From contig CM055095.1 of NCBI GenBank assembly GCA_029204225.1, forward strand, positions 63,966,136 to 64,030,135: a stretch of DNA of 64,000 nt. The letters run 5' to 3'. This stretch comes from Diphasiastrum complanatum. Its lineage: Eukaryota; Streptophyta; Lycopodiopsida; Lycopodiales; Lycopodiaceae. The translations under genes and the position numbers were made by a program. The notes under the pieces were generated by a model. That model saw nothing but the letters and a program-made list of their open reading frames with translations, searched no databases and was not told the origin of the DNA. Every line of letters starts with the position of its first letter. Positions within the stretch are counted from its first letter, which is position 1. Shown here piece after piece: positions 55,341-64,000 of this stretch.

Positions 55341-56900
55341 CACTGCGTACACAATTGAGGCTATGAGAGCCCTTAGTATTTATTTACAACGTGCGTTGGG
55401 CAGGTATCGTAAATGACCAACAATTATATTTCAATATATAAATATATAAAAAATCTAGGCTACTTGAAACAATATGATTAATTATATAAAGAAATAGTTA
55501 TTTACTTTTTATGTTTGATATAACATTGCTTTGCAAGATGTCTTTGATCTTGTTCAATAAAAAAATCACCTTTTGAGCCTTAAAAAGGTACATACTCATT
55601 TGTGGCCCCTTCTTTGGCATCGATGTGTTAGAAGTGTCGAAGTTTTATTTGGAGTCTCTCTTCCCATGTTTAGATTAGATTTTCCTTGATTAGAAGAATT
55701 TTGTTGTTACTTTTTTCTAAATGCAGCCATGTTCAAATTCTTCAAGTTTTGAGATGCATCCTCTAATGAACTCAACATATGACTATGGTTCTCATTTCGG
55801 TAACTTGTAGGCAATTTCAGCACAAACTACAACTTGTCTAGGGTAGGGTTCATGATTGGAACGTTTGACAATAGATACATAAACTCTTGAATATATAACT
55901 ATCTAAGCTTTGATAAGTCTTAATTCCTAGATGATTGATTAAGACATACTTTAGTAAGCTTCAATTTTAGATGACTCAAAACAAAACGAACGAATTTTAC
56001 ATTTATTGTGTGTGATGGAGTCGCATACTATTATTGGAGCAACCACTCACCAATTTATTACGTATACACCAAGTAAAATGTTAGTATACAATTCTTAAAT
56101 ACAAAATAAACTCAACACAAGAAATATCACTGCTTTAAAAACAACATAAAAAAAAACTCTTTACTAAATGTAGTACAATGTTGTAGCTTGTCTATGACAA
56201 ATGGAACAGAGTGATGTCCACAAAACTCACCGCTTGTCTTTTATAAACAATCTTTTCCTTATAGAAATGCATTTCAATTTTAGCCTTTTGAAAAAGGTGA
56301 TTACTTGGTTTTTCACATCTTGTGAGTTGGTGTATCATGTTTAAAGATCCATTGTTTGTGATCCCAGAGGTTGATAATGCCAAGGTGATTACTTATATTA
56401 ATCTCACTCTTTACTTGCTATATCATAAGGTTTACATGAAAATATTATATATAGCACAACAAAAAGCACAACACTCAAATCTAACAAACACCAATCTTTG
56501 AAAATCTCATTACATTTCGTGCCTTTCTTTGCGGGGGCTCCACTTATTAGTTATGGGGTTCCCTTAGTGGAGAGGTTCATTCATTGATGATTGGGGTAGG
56601 AACGAAGTCTCTTATCGTCGTCTCTTATCGTCACGGGAGGGGAGAGGGGGGGGTAATACCCGCTCCAGTGCCTCTATTATGACACGTGGAGTGGACTGCC
56701 CAACCCTTTTTTCCCGGGCCGGCGTGCACCAGGTGCTCGTTGAATATGAATGTTAGCAACACACTACATGTGGCGCCGGGCAGGCAGCCGAGGTGGCACC
56801 GGGCAATAGCCTCCAGGCAGGCGCACATGTGAGATTGTGGGAGTCATTGGGTATATATGGACTTTTAGAAATCCCATAAAAAAATTTATGGGATAAATTC
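55341..56900. other. No gene recognised
   Basis: AT-rich to 56500, then more GC-rich. TAGAAATGCATTT with TTTTAGCC near 56263-56287 resembles the edge of the hairpin element at 15090-15120, but homology does not extend. Confidence 0.5.
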
Positions 56901-56933
56901 TGGTTGCCCGGACACGTGGCACCCGGGCAACCA
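56901..56933. repeat. Perfect hairpin, 11 bp arms
   Basis: TGGTTGCCCGG (56901-56911) and CCGGGCAACCA (56923-56933) are perfect complements around an 11 bp loop containing CACGTG. It is followed by a poly-A run (about 56939-56952). It lies about 200 bp upstream of the ATP synthase-like exon. Confidence 0.85.
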
Positions 56934-57063
56934 ATATTAAAAAAAAAAAAAACGGGCATAGCGGATTAGGCCTGGACACTTGGGATCAATGCAGTGTGCC
57001 GGGCGTAATCCCCTCAGTCCCCAGAGGGAGTACGAAGGTGCTGAAGGTGAGAGAGAGAAAAAA

Positions 57064-57096
57064 GTGTGTGTGTGTGTGCGCGCGCGCGCGCGCGCG
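57064..57096. repeat. Alternating (GT)n(GC)n tract, Z-DNA type
   Basis: 33 bp of strictly alternating purine and pyrimidine: (GT) about seven times then (GC) about nine times. It is 31 bp upstream of the ATG at 57128, so it is probably in the 5' UTR or core promoter of that gene. Confidence 0.95.
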
Positions 57097-57127
57097 ATCC
57101 AAGGTGTGTTTGAGTGTGGTGGTAGCG

Positions 57128-57585
57128 ATGGTGATCGGCAGGCCTTTAGGGAAGGTAGCCCTGGAGGAAGCGCGGCGCAACTGGCCGTTTATGGTCGGCT
57201 TCGGCATTACACTCGGCCTCATTTTCAAGCTTTCCATCTCTTTAAAGCGTATGCACTTCCTTTCTTCCTACTCAATGTTTCTATCGCTATTTCTACCTTC
57301 TTTCGTTCTTCTCTTTGTATACCTATCATTCTAGGCCTATCTCCTTAATATTTTAGCTTATCTCATAAGTTACCCCTTGTGAGGAGATTCTGCCAGACGG
57401 GGTCTCCGTCTGGCTTCCATTTCTTCAACTTAGGGTTATTTGTTTGTTTTAAGCCGGCATTAGATTAGTATCGTAGGAGCACCACCATTGCTAAGCGACT
57501 CTGATCGTGATTATTGGTCGATTCTCCAGCCGAGGATGCGCAAAAATCTCCTTTTATAAACCCCAATGCTCACAGGTTAGTACTG
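57128..57585 (+). CDS. Probable mitochondrial ATP synthase 6 kDa subunit, first two exons
   Basis: Exon 1 (57128-57248) encodes MVIGRPLGKVALEEARRNWP then FMVGFGITLGLIFKLSISLK. The block RNWPFxVGFxxTxxxIxKxS is what I recall of the plant mitochondrial F1Fo-ATP synthase 6 kDa subunit, a short single-pass inner-membrane protein. The donor GTATGC follows in phase 1. A matching exon 2 (57540-57585), after TTCTCCAG, reads PEDAQKSPFINPNAH, in line with the ED-K-S-F stretch after the membrane segment. It ends CACAG before a GTTAGT donor. A third exon should exist but was not located. The N-terminus lacks the PWPVFF-type motif of the angiosperm protein, so the family call is moderate. Confidence 0.5.
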
Positions 57586-58599
57586 CACTCTACACATTGT
57601 GTCACTTCCATTAAGGAATGTGCCTCGGTGTTCCCGTGTTGGTTTTAAGTATTTAGGTGATAGTGGAAGCCAGTTTTCAATCGAGTGATTGGTAGCTATA
57701 CATATAAAAGCAAGCCCACTATAATATAAGTTGCATTTTGATCTTACAGAACCCATAGTGACTTACTCTTATATCAGTTTAGATTACTTTATCCATGTGA
57801 AAGGATTCGGCAGCATGTATTTTTCATTGAGGATGTTATTCTTACTCTATTTTGCCTTTCTTTGTATATGCAATTGACATGGTAAAAGCTTAGCATGTTG
57901 GCATCGTAAGGTGTATCACATCAAATAATGCACTCTATTCTTTATGGAGTAGTTGGTGCAATTTTGTCCATGAACTAGTCATCTGCCCGGCTCATTCCAT
58001 TGCATAATGCATAGTTGCTGTTTTTGCACATGACCATTATGTAGTAGAATCTGCATTTGAAAAACATAATCAACATTTTCGAAGCAGAGCTTTTTTAATA
58101 GGACCATTTTGAAGCAGAATGTGCATCTAAAAAACATAATCATTGTTGAAAACAGTGGGTCGCCCATTCTGCTTTTTAAGCAGTCTAAAAAATGGGCAGA
58201 ACAAGCCTATAAGGCCAACAATCAGTTGTTTGTATATCAATGTATTCTTATTTTCATGTGACATGAAGCAATGTTTCATTTTTTTAGGGAATTTTTTTTC
58301 TAACCTTCTATTATAGCCAAAACAAGTGCTTTTGTAGTGTTTAAATCACAATGTCAATAAGTTAGTACCATGTCAATTATGCCCCTTCACAAGCTTTTTT
58401 TGGGTTTTTTTTTTTTTTTTAAACTCCTAAGCAATATAGCTAGTATGGCCTATTTTTCAAGAAATAAAAAGAAACCAAAATGAAAAAAAATTATCAATGA
58501 ATTCTTAAATTGCTCAAAAATTTCCATGGAACATGTAGGTAGCAATGTTGTGAATAGGCACGTTTTGTATGCTACGGAACCATGAATCATCAAGATATA
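57586..58599. other. Downstream region or intron, no exon located
   Basis: A segment with CTGCATTTGAAAAACATAATC near 58048 recurs imperfectly near 58110 as GTGCATCTAAAAAACATAATC. No coding exon was recognised. Confidence 0.4.
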
Positions 58600-58800
58600 G
58601 CGTCACAATTACAATATCGTGCTTCTATTTCTTCATGTGTAAGATGTACTGTTCTTAAAGTTTGTCCTTGTAAAGCACTCATCGATTCAGCTATACCATA
58701 TTGTAGGTTGTTGTTCAGATTTGTACTAAGCTTTCTTAAGCTTGCACGCATTGAATGCTCTTTTAACATTTTCTCCTTGGGGCTGGTCCATCCTTTTTGG
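58600..58800 (-). pseudogene. Copia reverse transcriptase fragment, heavily decayed
   Basis: On the minus strand MDQPQGE, then ACKLKKA, a stop, YKSEQQPTIWYS, a stop, IDECFTRTNFKNS line up with the MDQPxGF, [24 protein letters not shown] and GFxxS blocks of copia reverse transcriptase. Several stops are present. Confidence 0.6.
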
Positions 58801-60029
58801 GATTTTCATATCTTCTTATTTTCCTGTATGTACAAATGTGGCTTTGTTTTCGCATGATAGTAATGTTACAGCTTCTTGGTGGGTGAAAAAGATGTCTACC
58901 TCACGAGTCCTTTCATTTAAGATTGGAGTCCATGATTTTTATTCTCTTCAATCTTTGGTGACATCTATTTGTCAAATGCTATGTCTCTACTTATGATAAG
59001 TTTTTTTAGTCTTTATGTTGAATATCATATACCTCCTTTGTTATGTTGGGTACTATCCTAGATATGATGCTGATATATCTAGTTCACACCATTGTGTTGA
59101 AACGACCCACACACACACATTAGGAGTTTTTTTTTCTCTAATTTTAAAATCCATTTCGAACGGTCTGCTTGGGACGGACTTTTTGAAACGGAGTTTCATT
59201 GAATGAAACGCGTTTCAGTGAAACATTGATGTGAAACTCGACAAAAGTGATTTTGTTTTTGGAAAACAAAGAATATGTTTTTTGGCAAAAACAAAGAAAA
59301 AAGGGCTTTGGTAGTATGGGACCACAGTTTGTCGCGAATATCTATGTGTGATAAAGAGAGAAGTCCAGATGATGTAGGGTGCCCAATCTGTTGTTTGAGT
59401 ACTCAATCTTTTTCTTTTAGGCTAGGGAATGTCAGTGCAAAGGTTGTTAAGGGTGTGTTCATGCTTTGTGGAGAGAGAGGTCAACAAGAAAAGATTTGGG
59501 CTACTTTTTGACATCCTATTTTGCTTACTTTCTTTGGAGGTTGTAGAGCACTTTTACTTGTGATTTTTGTTGTTTTGTTATAGGCTTGCTAGGAAGAGAG
59601 CAATAACATTCTTTTAGGAAAGTCTGTGTGTATACAACTTTAGGACGGCACTGCCAAGCCAAAAGTTGAGTAGGGAGGTGGAGTTTTGACCTATTGAAAT
59701 GGTTGCTTGCACACAAGATCACGTCTATTACCTATATAGAACCATCATCTTGCATAAATTAGGGTTCATCATCAAGTGAATTGTTTTTATAAGTAACTTC
59801 TATCTACGTTATTCATCCATTGCATTCCATTTATCTCTAGTTTGGGAAATCTTATATATGGTTAACTCCAACACTCGTACATCTTCCCAAGTTCTCCTTC
59901 CCTTGTAAGTAAACCACTATACAAATGATCCATGCCAACTCAAAAGTACAATGTTCTCTCTTGCACCTACGACTGTAAGCACTGAAACAAGAGTGAGAAC
60001 CAAAAGGTGAAGATATGAATGTGTATATA
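58801..60029. other. No gene recognised; palindrome at 59204-59217
   Basis: TGAAACGCGTTTCA is a perfect 14 bp palindrome, with related GAAACGGAGTTTC just upstream. No coding sequence was identified. Confidence 0.5.
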
Positions 60030-60600
60030 AATTTGAGGTTTGTAGACAGATGAAGTTTAGCCTTTCACTAGCCTCAAGAAGATAGGCTCCAATTGAACCC
60101 ATTCTATCTAGTAACAAGTACAAGAAATGTACTAATCAAAGGCTCTCCCTTCTTCCTTTCCTAGAATTTAGCTAAAATGCTACTCTTTTGAATCTCACTA
60201 GACTCAAGAAGCAAGATCTATAATGATCTTGAACTCAAAAAGATTTGGGAAAGTGTATTCTACACAATCTATTCACTTAGAACCTTGGATTTGATTTTTG
60301 GAAGTGCCAATGCCTTCCTATGGTGTTTAGAATTGGTTTTAGTTTCACTCTTGAACTAAAAACATAAGCCTCAAACTCTCTCACAAGGATTTGTTTAATA
60401 AGATTCTAACACCATTCACTCATCAAATCTATAATGGAAACAATGGTTTTTCATAAGCACATCACTAGTTTCACTCTACACAACTTGTTTGAAGCTCAAA
60501 TATTGAAAAAAACACAAAGTTTTGGTGAAAGTACAACTCCAGCAGCCTCTCACACGTGTGAGAAGTACATCTAAACTTTACACACTTATTTGAACCTCAA
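60030..60600 (-). pseudogene. Copia family B gag start and leader, truncated
   Basis: On the minus strand ATG near 60101 gives MGSIGAYLLEASERLNF, the family B gag N-terminus, and then homology stops. The leader upstream (to about 60600) carries the perfect palindrome TCTCACACGTGTGAGA at 60548-60563. Its distance to gag (about 450 bp) is shorter than in other copies. Confidence 0.75.
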
Positions 60601-60839
60601 CATCACAAGTAAATTATTATTTACATCTGCTCTTGAAAGATCTTGTCGATATGTTGACTGTTGGTTTACTTTCAAACCCATCCACAATTTTCCATAGATT
60701 TTACTCATTTAAAACAGACTTCACCATTAAATTTATTATTGATATGTGACATGTCTTTGATCCATTCTAGAAAACTATCTCAGCAAAGAGGAAATTGGAT
60801 TGATGGGCTGAGTCATCCTCTGAAAAAATTGCAATCAAT

Positions 60840-60975
60840 GGTTTTAGACATCATTGGTCCGGGCGCGCCCAATTTATTTTTATTTTTATTTTTATTTTTG
60901 GACGCTAGACGCGTCCAGTGTTTGGGCACAGGCGCTTCCGGGTCCCGGGCGTGTGCCCAGGGCCAGGACGCAATT
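60840..60975. repeat. GC-rich palindromic segment with (ATTTTT)n
   Basis: GGGCGCGCCC (about 60859-60868) is a perfect palindrome. Then comes (TTTTTA)n-like sequence. A GGGCACA...TGTGCCC stem (60924-60930 with 60952-60958) surrounds a GC-rich loop with GGGTCCCGGGC. The sequence style resembles the GC palindromes at 15465-15540. Confidence 0.7.
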
Positions 60976-61014
60976 TATAAAAAAAACCAGAAAACAAGCA
61001 CGGACAGACCCGCG

Positions 61015-61017
<3 letters not shown>

Positions 61018-61085
<68 letters not shown>

Positions 61086-61090
61086 TATTA
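61018..61090 (-). mobile_element. LINE-like 3' terminus with (CT)n tail
   Basis: On the minus strand the sequence reads AGACGTTAATAAAGCT and runs without break into about 60 bp of (CT)n. The same arrangement occurs at 62254-62157 downstream of a LINE open reading frame. This suggests a 5'-truncated copy whose body lies at about 61091-61180. Confidence 0.45.
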
Positions 61091-61364
61091 ACGTCTTTTG
61101 GGCACCCGTGGGTGCATAAGTCCAAAAAGAAAATATGTACAAGCAGCAGTGGGAGTGTAAAGTCCTCAACCAAGAATTCCTATTCTAAGCATGCCAATCA
61201 CAAGCAAGACAAGGGAAACGGATGGTGGGCAAACCAACCCAACCAAACCTAGATCGAACGGATCTAGCCCCCAAGCTATGGATCAATCACAAAGAGGAAT
61301 GAGGTATCTCACCAGCAGCATACGGCCACCAGTCATGCAATCAAGCACAAGGTTGCATCGAACT

Positions 61365-61430
61365 GCGGTTCGAACTGCCTCTTTCGAACCATCGAATCGT
61401 TCGGACCCGGTTCGAACCGTTCGAACCGTC
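61365..61430. repeat. Cluster of TTCGAA palindromes
   Basis: TTCGAA occurs at 61369, 61383, 61411 and 61420, two of them as GGTTCGAACCGTTCGAACC. Alternating TTC/GAA spacing is reminiscent of heat-shock elements, but no gene start is adjacent. Confidence 0.75.
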
Positions 61431-61484
61431 TACTGGGCCCTAAACGATTTCCGAACGGGATCTGACTCTGTTCGTCTGTTCTCT

Positions 61485-61605
<121 letters not shown>

Positions 61606-61639
61606 AATGCTGTGTGATATTGTGTTTGTGTCTTGACTC

Positions 61640-61915
61640 TTTTGATGTGTGTGTGAGTGAATCAGTGATCGTGTGAGAGAGAGAGAGAGAGAGAGTGTGT
61701 GTGTGATATTATGATATTGTGTGTGTGTGTGTGTACAGTGTGAGTCTTGAGATGTGTGCACTGTGAGTTTGTGTGAGCACTGAGATTGTGTGTGTGTGTG
61801 CACTGTGTGTGTTTGTGTGTGTGTGTGAGTGATTGTGTGTGTGCACTGTATGCACTGTGTGTGATATTTTGTGTGTGTGTGACATTGTGTGTGTGTGTTG
61901 AATCTTGATGGGGTT
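61640..61915. repeat. TGTG-rich region with GCACTGTGTG words
   Basis: Interrupted (TG)n with embedded GCACTGTG and GTGAGTGATTGTG words and one short GA run. Non-coding. Confidence 0.9.
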
Positions 61916-61959
61916 CAATGTGGGGCCTGGGCATTGTGAGAGGGGTGTGGGACCTGGGT

Positions 61960-62105
61960 AGCTACTTAGAAGTTAGTTAGAAGTTAGAACTTTTAGGAGC
62001 TAGTCCGAGTTAGTAGTTACTAGATAGTAGAGTCTAGTTAGAACTTAGGAGTTAGAAGTTAGTGGTTAGGGTTAGAAACTAGATTAGAATTTAGAATTTA
62101 GGGTA
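61960..62105. repeat. Degenerate GTTAG/AGTTAG-rich stretch
   Basis: More than ten TTAG words are spaced irregularly, including one GTTAGGGTTAG and one TTTAGGG. The consensus is not a clean telomeric array. Confidence 0.7.
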
Positions 62106-62153
62106 CCCGGTGTACTACATAGATATTAGAGACCTCAGACTTGTCACTCGAGA

Positions 62154-62156
<3 letters not shown>

Positions 62157-62241
<85 letters not shown>

Positions 62242-62254
62242 AGAAAGCTTTATT
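62157..62254 (-). mobile_element. LINE 3' end: AATAAAGCT followed by (CT)n tail
   Basis: The minus strand reads AGACATTAATAAAGCTTTCT and passes into about 80 bp of (CT)n. It is about 150 bp downstream of the stop codon of the LINE frame at 62400, so it is the natural 3' terminus. The tail is a CT microsatellite rather than poly-A. Confidence 0.6.
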
Positions 62255-62399
62255 AATGTCTTGTCCATGCCAAAAGGCATATAAGACTAATGAGGTGCAT
62301 GTCAAGTGTGTAGTAACCATGGGAGCGCATAGAACGTCTCCAAAACTGAAATAAAGAAAACAGCTAGTATCAACTAAATAAACAAGTAATCATCTGCAA

Positions 62400-63329
62400 T
62401 CAAGATGTCAAGTCTGTGCTGGTGCTGTAGAAAGATGTAATGCGAGCCGCAACATGAGAAAGCGCTGGAGCCCGCTGGTGTCGTCTATGAGCATGAGCGT
62501 GTGTAGTATGTCTCTGTATATGAGGTATGGCTATCCTGGCAATATGGGTAGTACATCGTCTCTGATCTCTGTGGGCATGTAAGCGACTGTCATCCTCATT
62601 GTCGTAGTAGTCATCATCCTCGGGTATTGAGACGCGTGATCTCCGTCTAGGTAAGTCAGACGCATGGGAAAGGAGTTCAGACTCGAGGTCTTCAATATCT
62701 TTGGCTTTATGGGACTTCATCTTCCTAATGGCTGCAAGGACCATATCAGATGTCAAGAAGGAGAACTCAAATGGTCTTGGAGATACAGAGATAGGTGAGT
62801 CGGTGGGAATGGTATACAAGCTAGTGGCATAAGCAGTCAAAATATCATCCTGATCATTTGACAGAAGTGAAGATCTCAAAGAGAACATCTCTCGCAAAAG
62901 TAAACCAACACATCTCGCATCTGGATAGGCAAAGAAGGAACCAAGCGTGAGTGGAGTGTCCCGATATAGACAGTGGTATCTGCCTCTGATCTCATAGTAA
63001 GCTGGACATATGAAAATAAAGTGAAACTCATCCTCAACCTCATGTAGAGTACAGCACTGACAGATCCGTAATGGGCGTGGCGTGTCTGTGTATCTGCCAG
63101 TCTTAATAGCTAGCTGATGAGAAGAGACCCGAAGCTGACCGATGCGGTAGCGCAGGCCAAAAGACAGTGTCTGAGAGAGATAACTCGGTCTAACGGGTAG
63201 CCCTGAAGCATCCAGGTGAAGAAAGTGAGTGCGGTAGAAATGAAGCTTAACCCGTGAGGGATCCAGGTGAGACCAAACAGTATGTATGTATGCTCTGTAG
63301 ATCTGTCGGCGAATGAACACGAGTCCCAT
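62400..63329 (-). CDS. LINE ORF2 C-terminal part with zinc finger
   Basis: An uninterrupted 309-codon frame. It overlaps the upstream RT frame by 83 bp in another frame, so one frameshift separates them; residues 1 to about 20 (RRQIYRAYIHTVWS) are the probable joint. It contains LRYRIGQLRVSSHQLAIKTG, then a zinc-binding CQCCTLHEVEDEFHFIFICP, a Cys-Cys-His-Cys pattern of the zf-RVT type found at the C-terminus of plant LINE reverse transcriptases. The last 100 residues are Arg/His-rich and low-complexity. The long open length implies a fairly young element. The stop is followed by a short 3' UTR and the CT tail. Confidence 0.75.
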   Translation of the reverse strand: MGLVFIRRQIYRAYIHTVWSHLDPSRVKLHFYRTHFLHLDASGLPVRPSYLSQTLSFGLRYRIGQLRVSSHQLAIKTGRYTDTPRPLRICQCCTLHEVEDEFHFIFICPAYYEIRGRYHCLYRDTPLTLGSFFAYPDARCVGLLLREMFSLRSSLLSNDQDDILTAYATSLYTIPTDSPISVSPRPFEFSFLTSDMVLAAIRKMKSHKAKDIEDLESELLSHASDLPRRRSRVSIPEDDDYYDNEDDSRLHAHRDQRRCTTHIARIAIPHIQRHTTHAHAHRRHQRAPALSHVAARITSFYSTSTDLTS

Positions 63330-63987
63330 TTGGGAGGTCAGACATATATAATCCCCAGCTATGTAGAAAGTCCGAAGCTTCCTGAAACCATGAAGACTTA
63401 GCCCGCTGCTTGGCCAAAGTGCGAGAGGATGTAAAAGCTGCTACCACGTATCTGGAAGACTCAAGCTCCGAGACTCTATGAATGAACGTGATGACCCTGA
63501 AAATAGCTTCTACAATCAGTGGAGGAGAAGCAAACTCCGCCAAAATAAGCTCATGAGGAACCGACTGCTTGGCCCGAATCATCCAGCTAAGCATGTGAAT
63601 CTGCAAACGCGAGATGTCACTCCAGATGTCTCTAGATAAGCCAGGGCACCATGTCTCTGCTGAATACAGTGCAATTGGAGAAACAGTCGAAGAGAAGAGG
63701 CGACAACGTGTGTCCGGGTCATGCACGTAATAAGAGGAGGAAAACCTCTCCATTTGAACAAGAGCAGAGCGCCCCTTGCGGAGCCTAGCCAATGCAGCTG
63801 GTCTAAAAGAAAGCAATGGACCAGAGAAGAGAACACCCAGGTATGTGTAAGATGCCACTATCTCTAGAAGCTGTGCATCAAAATAGAACATAGTGTCTCT
63901 CATATGCTGCCTGTTGGTGTTAAACACCATAACCTTAGTCTTATCAATGTTCACCATCAGCCCCCATATCTGCCAAAAAGTAGACAA
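63247..63987 (-). CDS. LINE reverse transcriptase, thumb and connection region, 5' end beyond window
   Basis: The frame is open to the window edge region and reads GLMVNIDKTKVMVFN, the LxxNxxKTxxMxF block after the YADD catalytic box of non-LTR reverse transcriptases. SYTYLGVLFSG is the typical YLG motif. Next come ARLRKGRSALVQMERF, CRLFSSTVSPIALYSAETW (a conserved LYGAE-W type block) and LQIHMLSWMIRAKQSVPHEL. Catalytic motifs and the endonuclease lie outside the window to the right. A frameshift before 63329 separates it from the zinc-finger part, so the element is probably inactive. Confidence 0.88.
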   Translation of the reverse strand: MSTFWQIWGLMVNIDKTKVMVFNTNRQHMRDTMFYFDAQLLEIVASYTYLGVLFSGPLLSFRPAALARLRKGRSALVQMERFSSSYYVHDPDTRCRLFSSTVSPIALYSAETWCPGLSRDIWSDISRLQIHMLSWMIRAKQSVPHELILAEFASPPLIVEAIFRVITFIHRVSELESSRYVVAAFTSSRTLAKQRAKSSWFQEASDFLHSWGLYMSDLPNGTRVHSPTDLQSIHTYCLVSPGSLTG

Positions 63988-64000
63988 GGCATCCAGATGT

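Noticed and set aside
62068-62078. Interstitial telomere at GTTAGGGTTAG
   Set aside because: Only one double unit occurs in a stretch of irregular TTAG words, not an array.

Overview
This is nuclear DNA of a land plant with a large, repeat-rich genome. Plant identity is shown by an intact intron-containing SAR1 GTPase of plant type, by Ty1/copia and Ty3/gypsy remnants of plant lineages, and by copia primer-binding sites complementary to initiator-Met tRNA (TGGTATCAGAGC). Very long GA/CT microsatellites and a 6.3 kb intron packed with retroelements would suit a fern, lycophyte or gymnosperm, but the sequence does not fix the species.

Only one gene is complete: SAR1, plus strand, three coding exons (31365-31493, 37751-37882, 37994-38314), encoding 193 residues. 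Three other stretches carry host-gene exons: two exons of a probable mitochondrial ATP synthase 6 kDa subunit gene (57128-57248, 57540-57585), one exon resembling PLASTID MOVEMENT IMPAIRED 1 (about 40952-41115), and a broken 14-3-3 exon on the minus strand (14253-14612).

Most of the rest is decayed retroelement. Copia family A (gag with DKLDG.NYHLW) lies at 9370-10450, 16480-17700, 24011-24528, 26640-29290 and, minus strand, 49679-51870. Copia family B (gag with LTSSNY..WK.RMESL) lies at 11740-13255, 46812-49678, 54673-55340 and about 60030-60600, with LTR or leader pieces at 1-800, 1300-1920, 17705-18330, 20666-21560 and 41848-42500. Further copia elements are at 22130-23050, 29600-29760, 33770-36010, 36020-36840, 42600-46190 and 58600-58800. 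Ty3/gypsy remnants are at 5690-6520 and 53384-54672. A LINE occupies 62245 to the window end. No retroelement looks intact.

The unexplained structure is mainly repeat biology: a perfect 14-16 bp palindrome around CACGTG kept in the leaders of family B copies; LINE-like 3' ends where AATAAAGCT runs directly into (CT)n; a hairpin-ended dispersed element whose ends fuse to (TA)n or (TG)n and one of whose copies holds a 1.56 kb five-block array; and several segmental duplications. I found no CRISPR array, operon-like system or other evidence of a novel multi-gene system.
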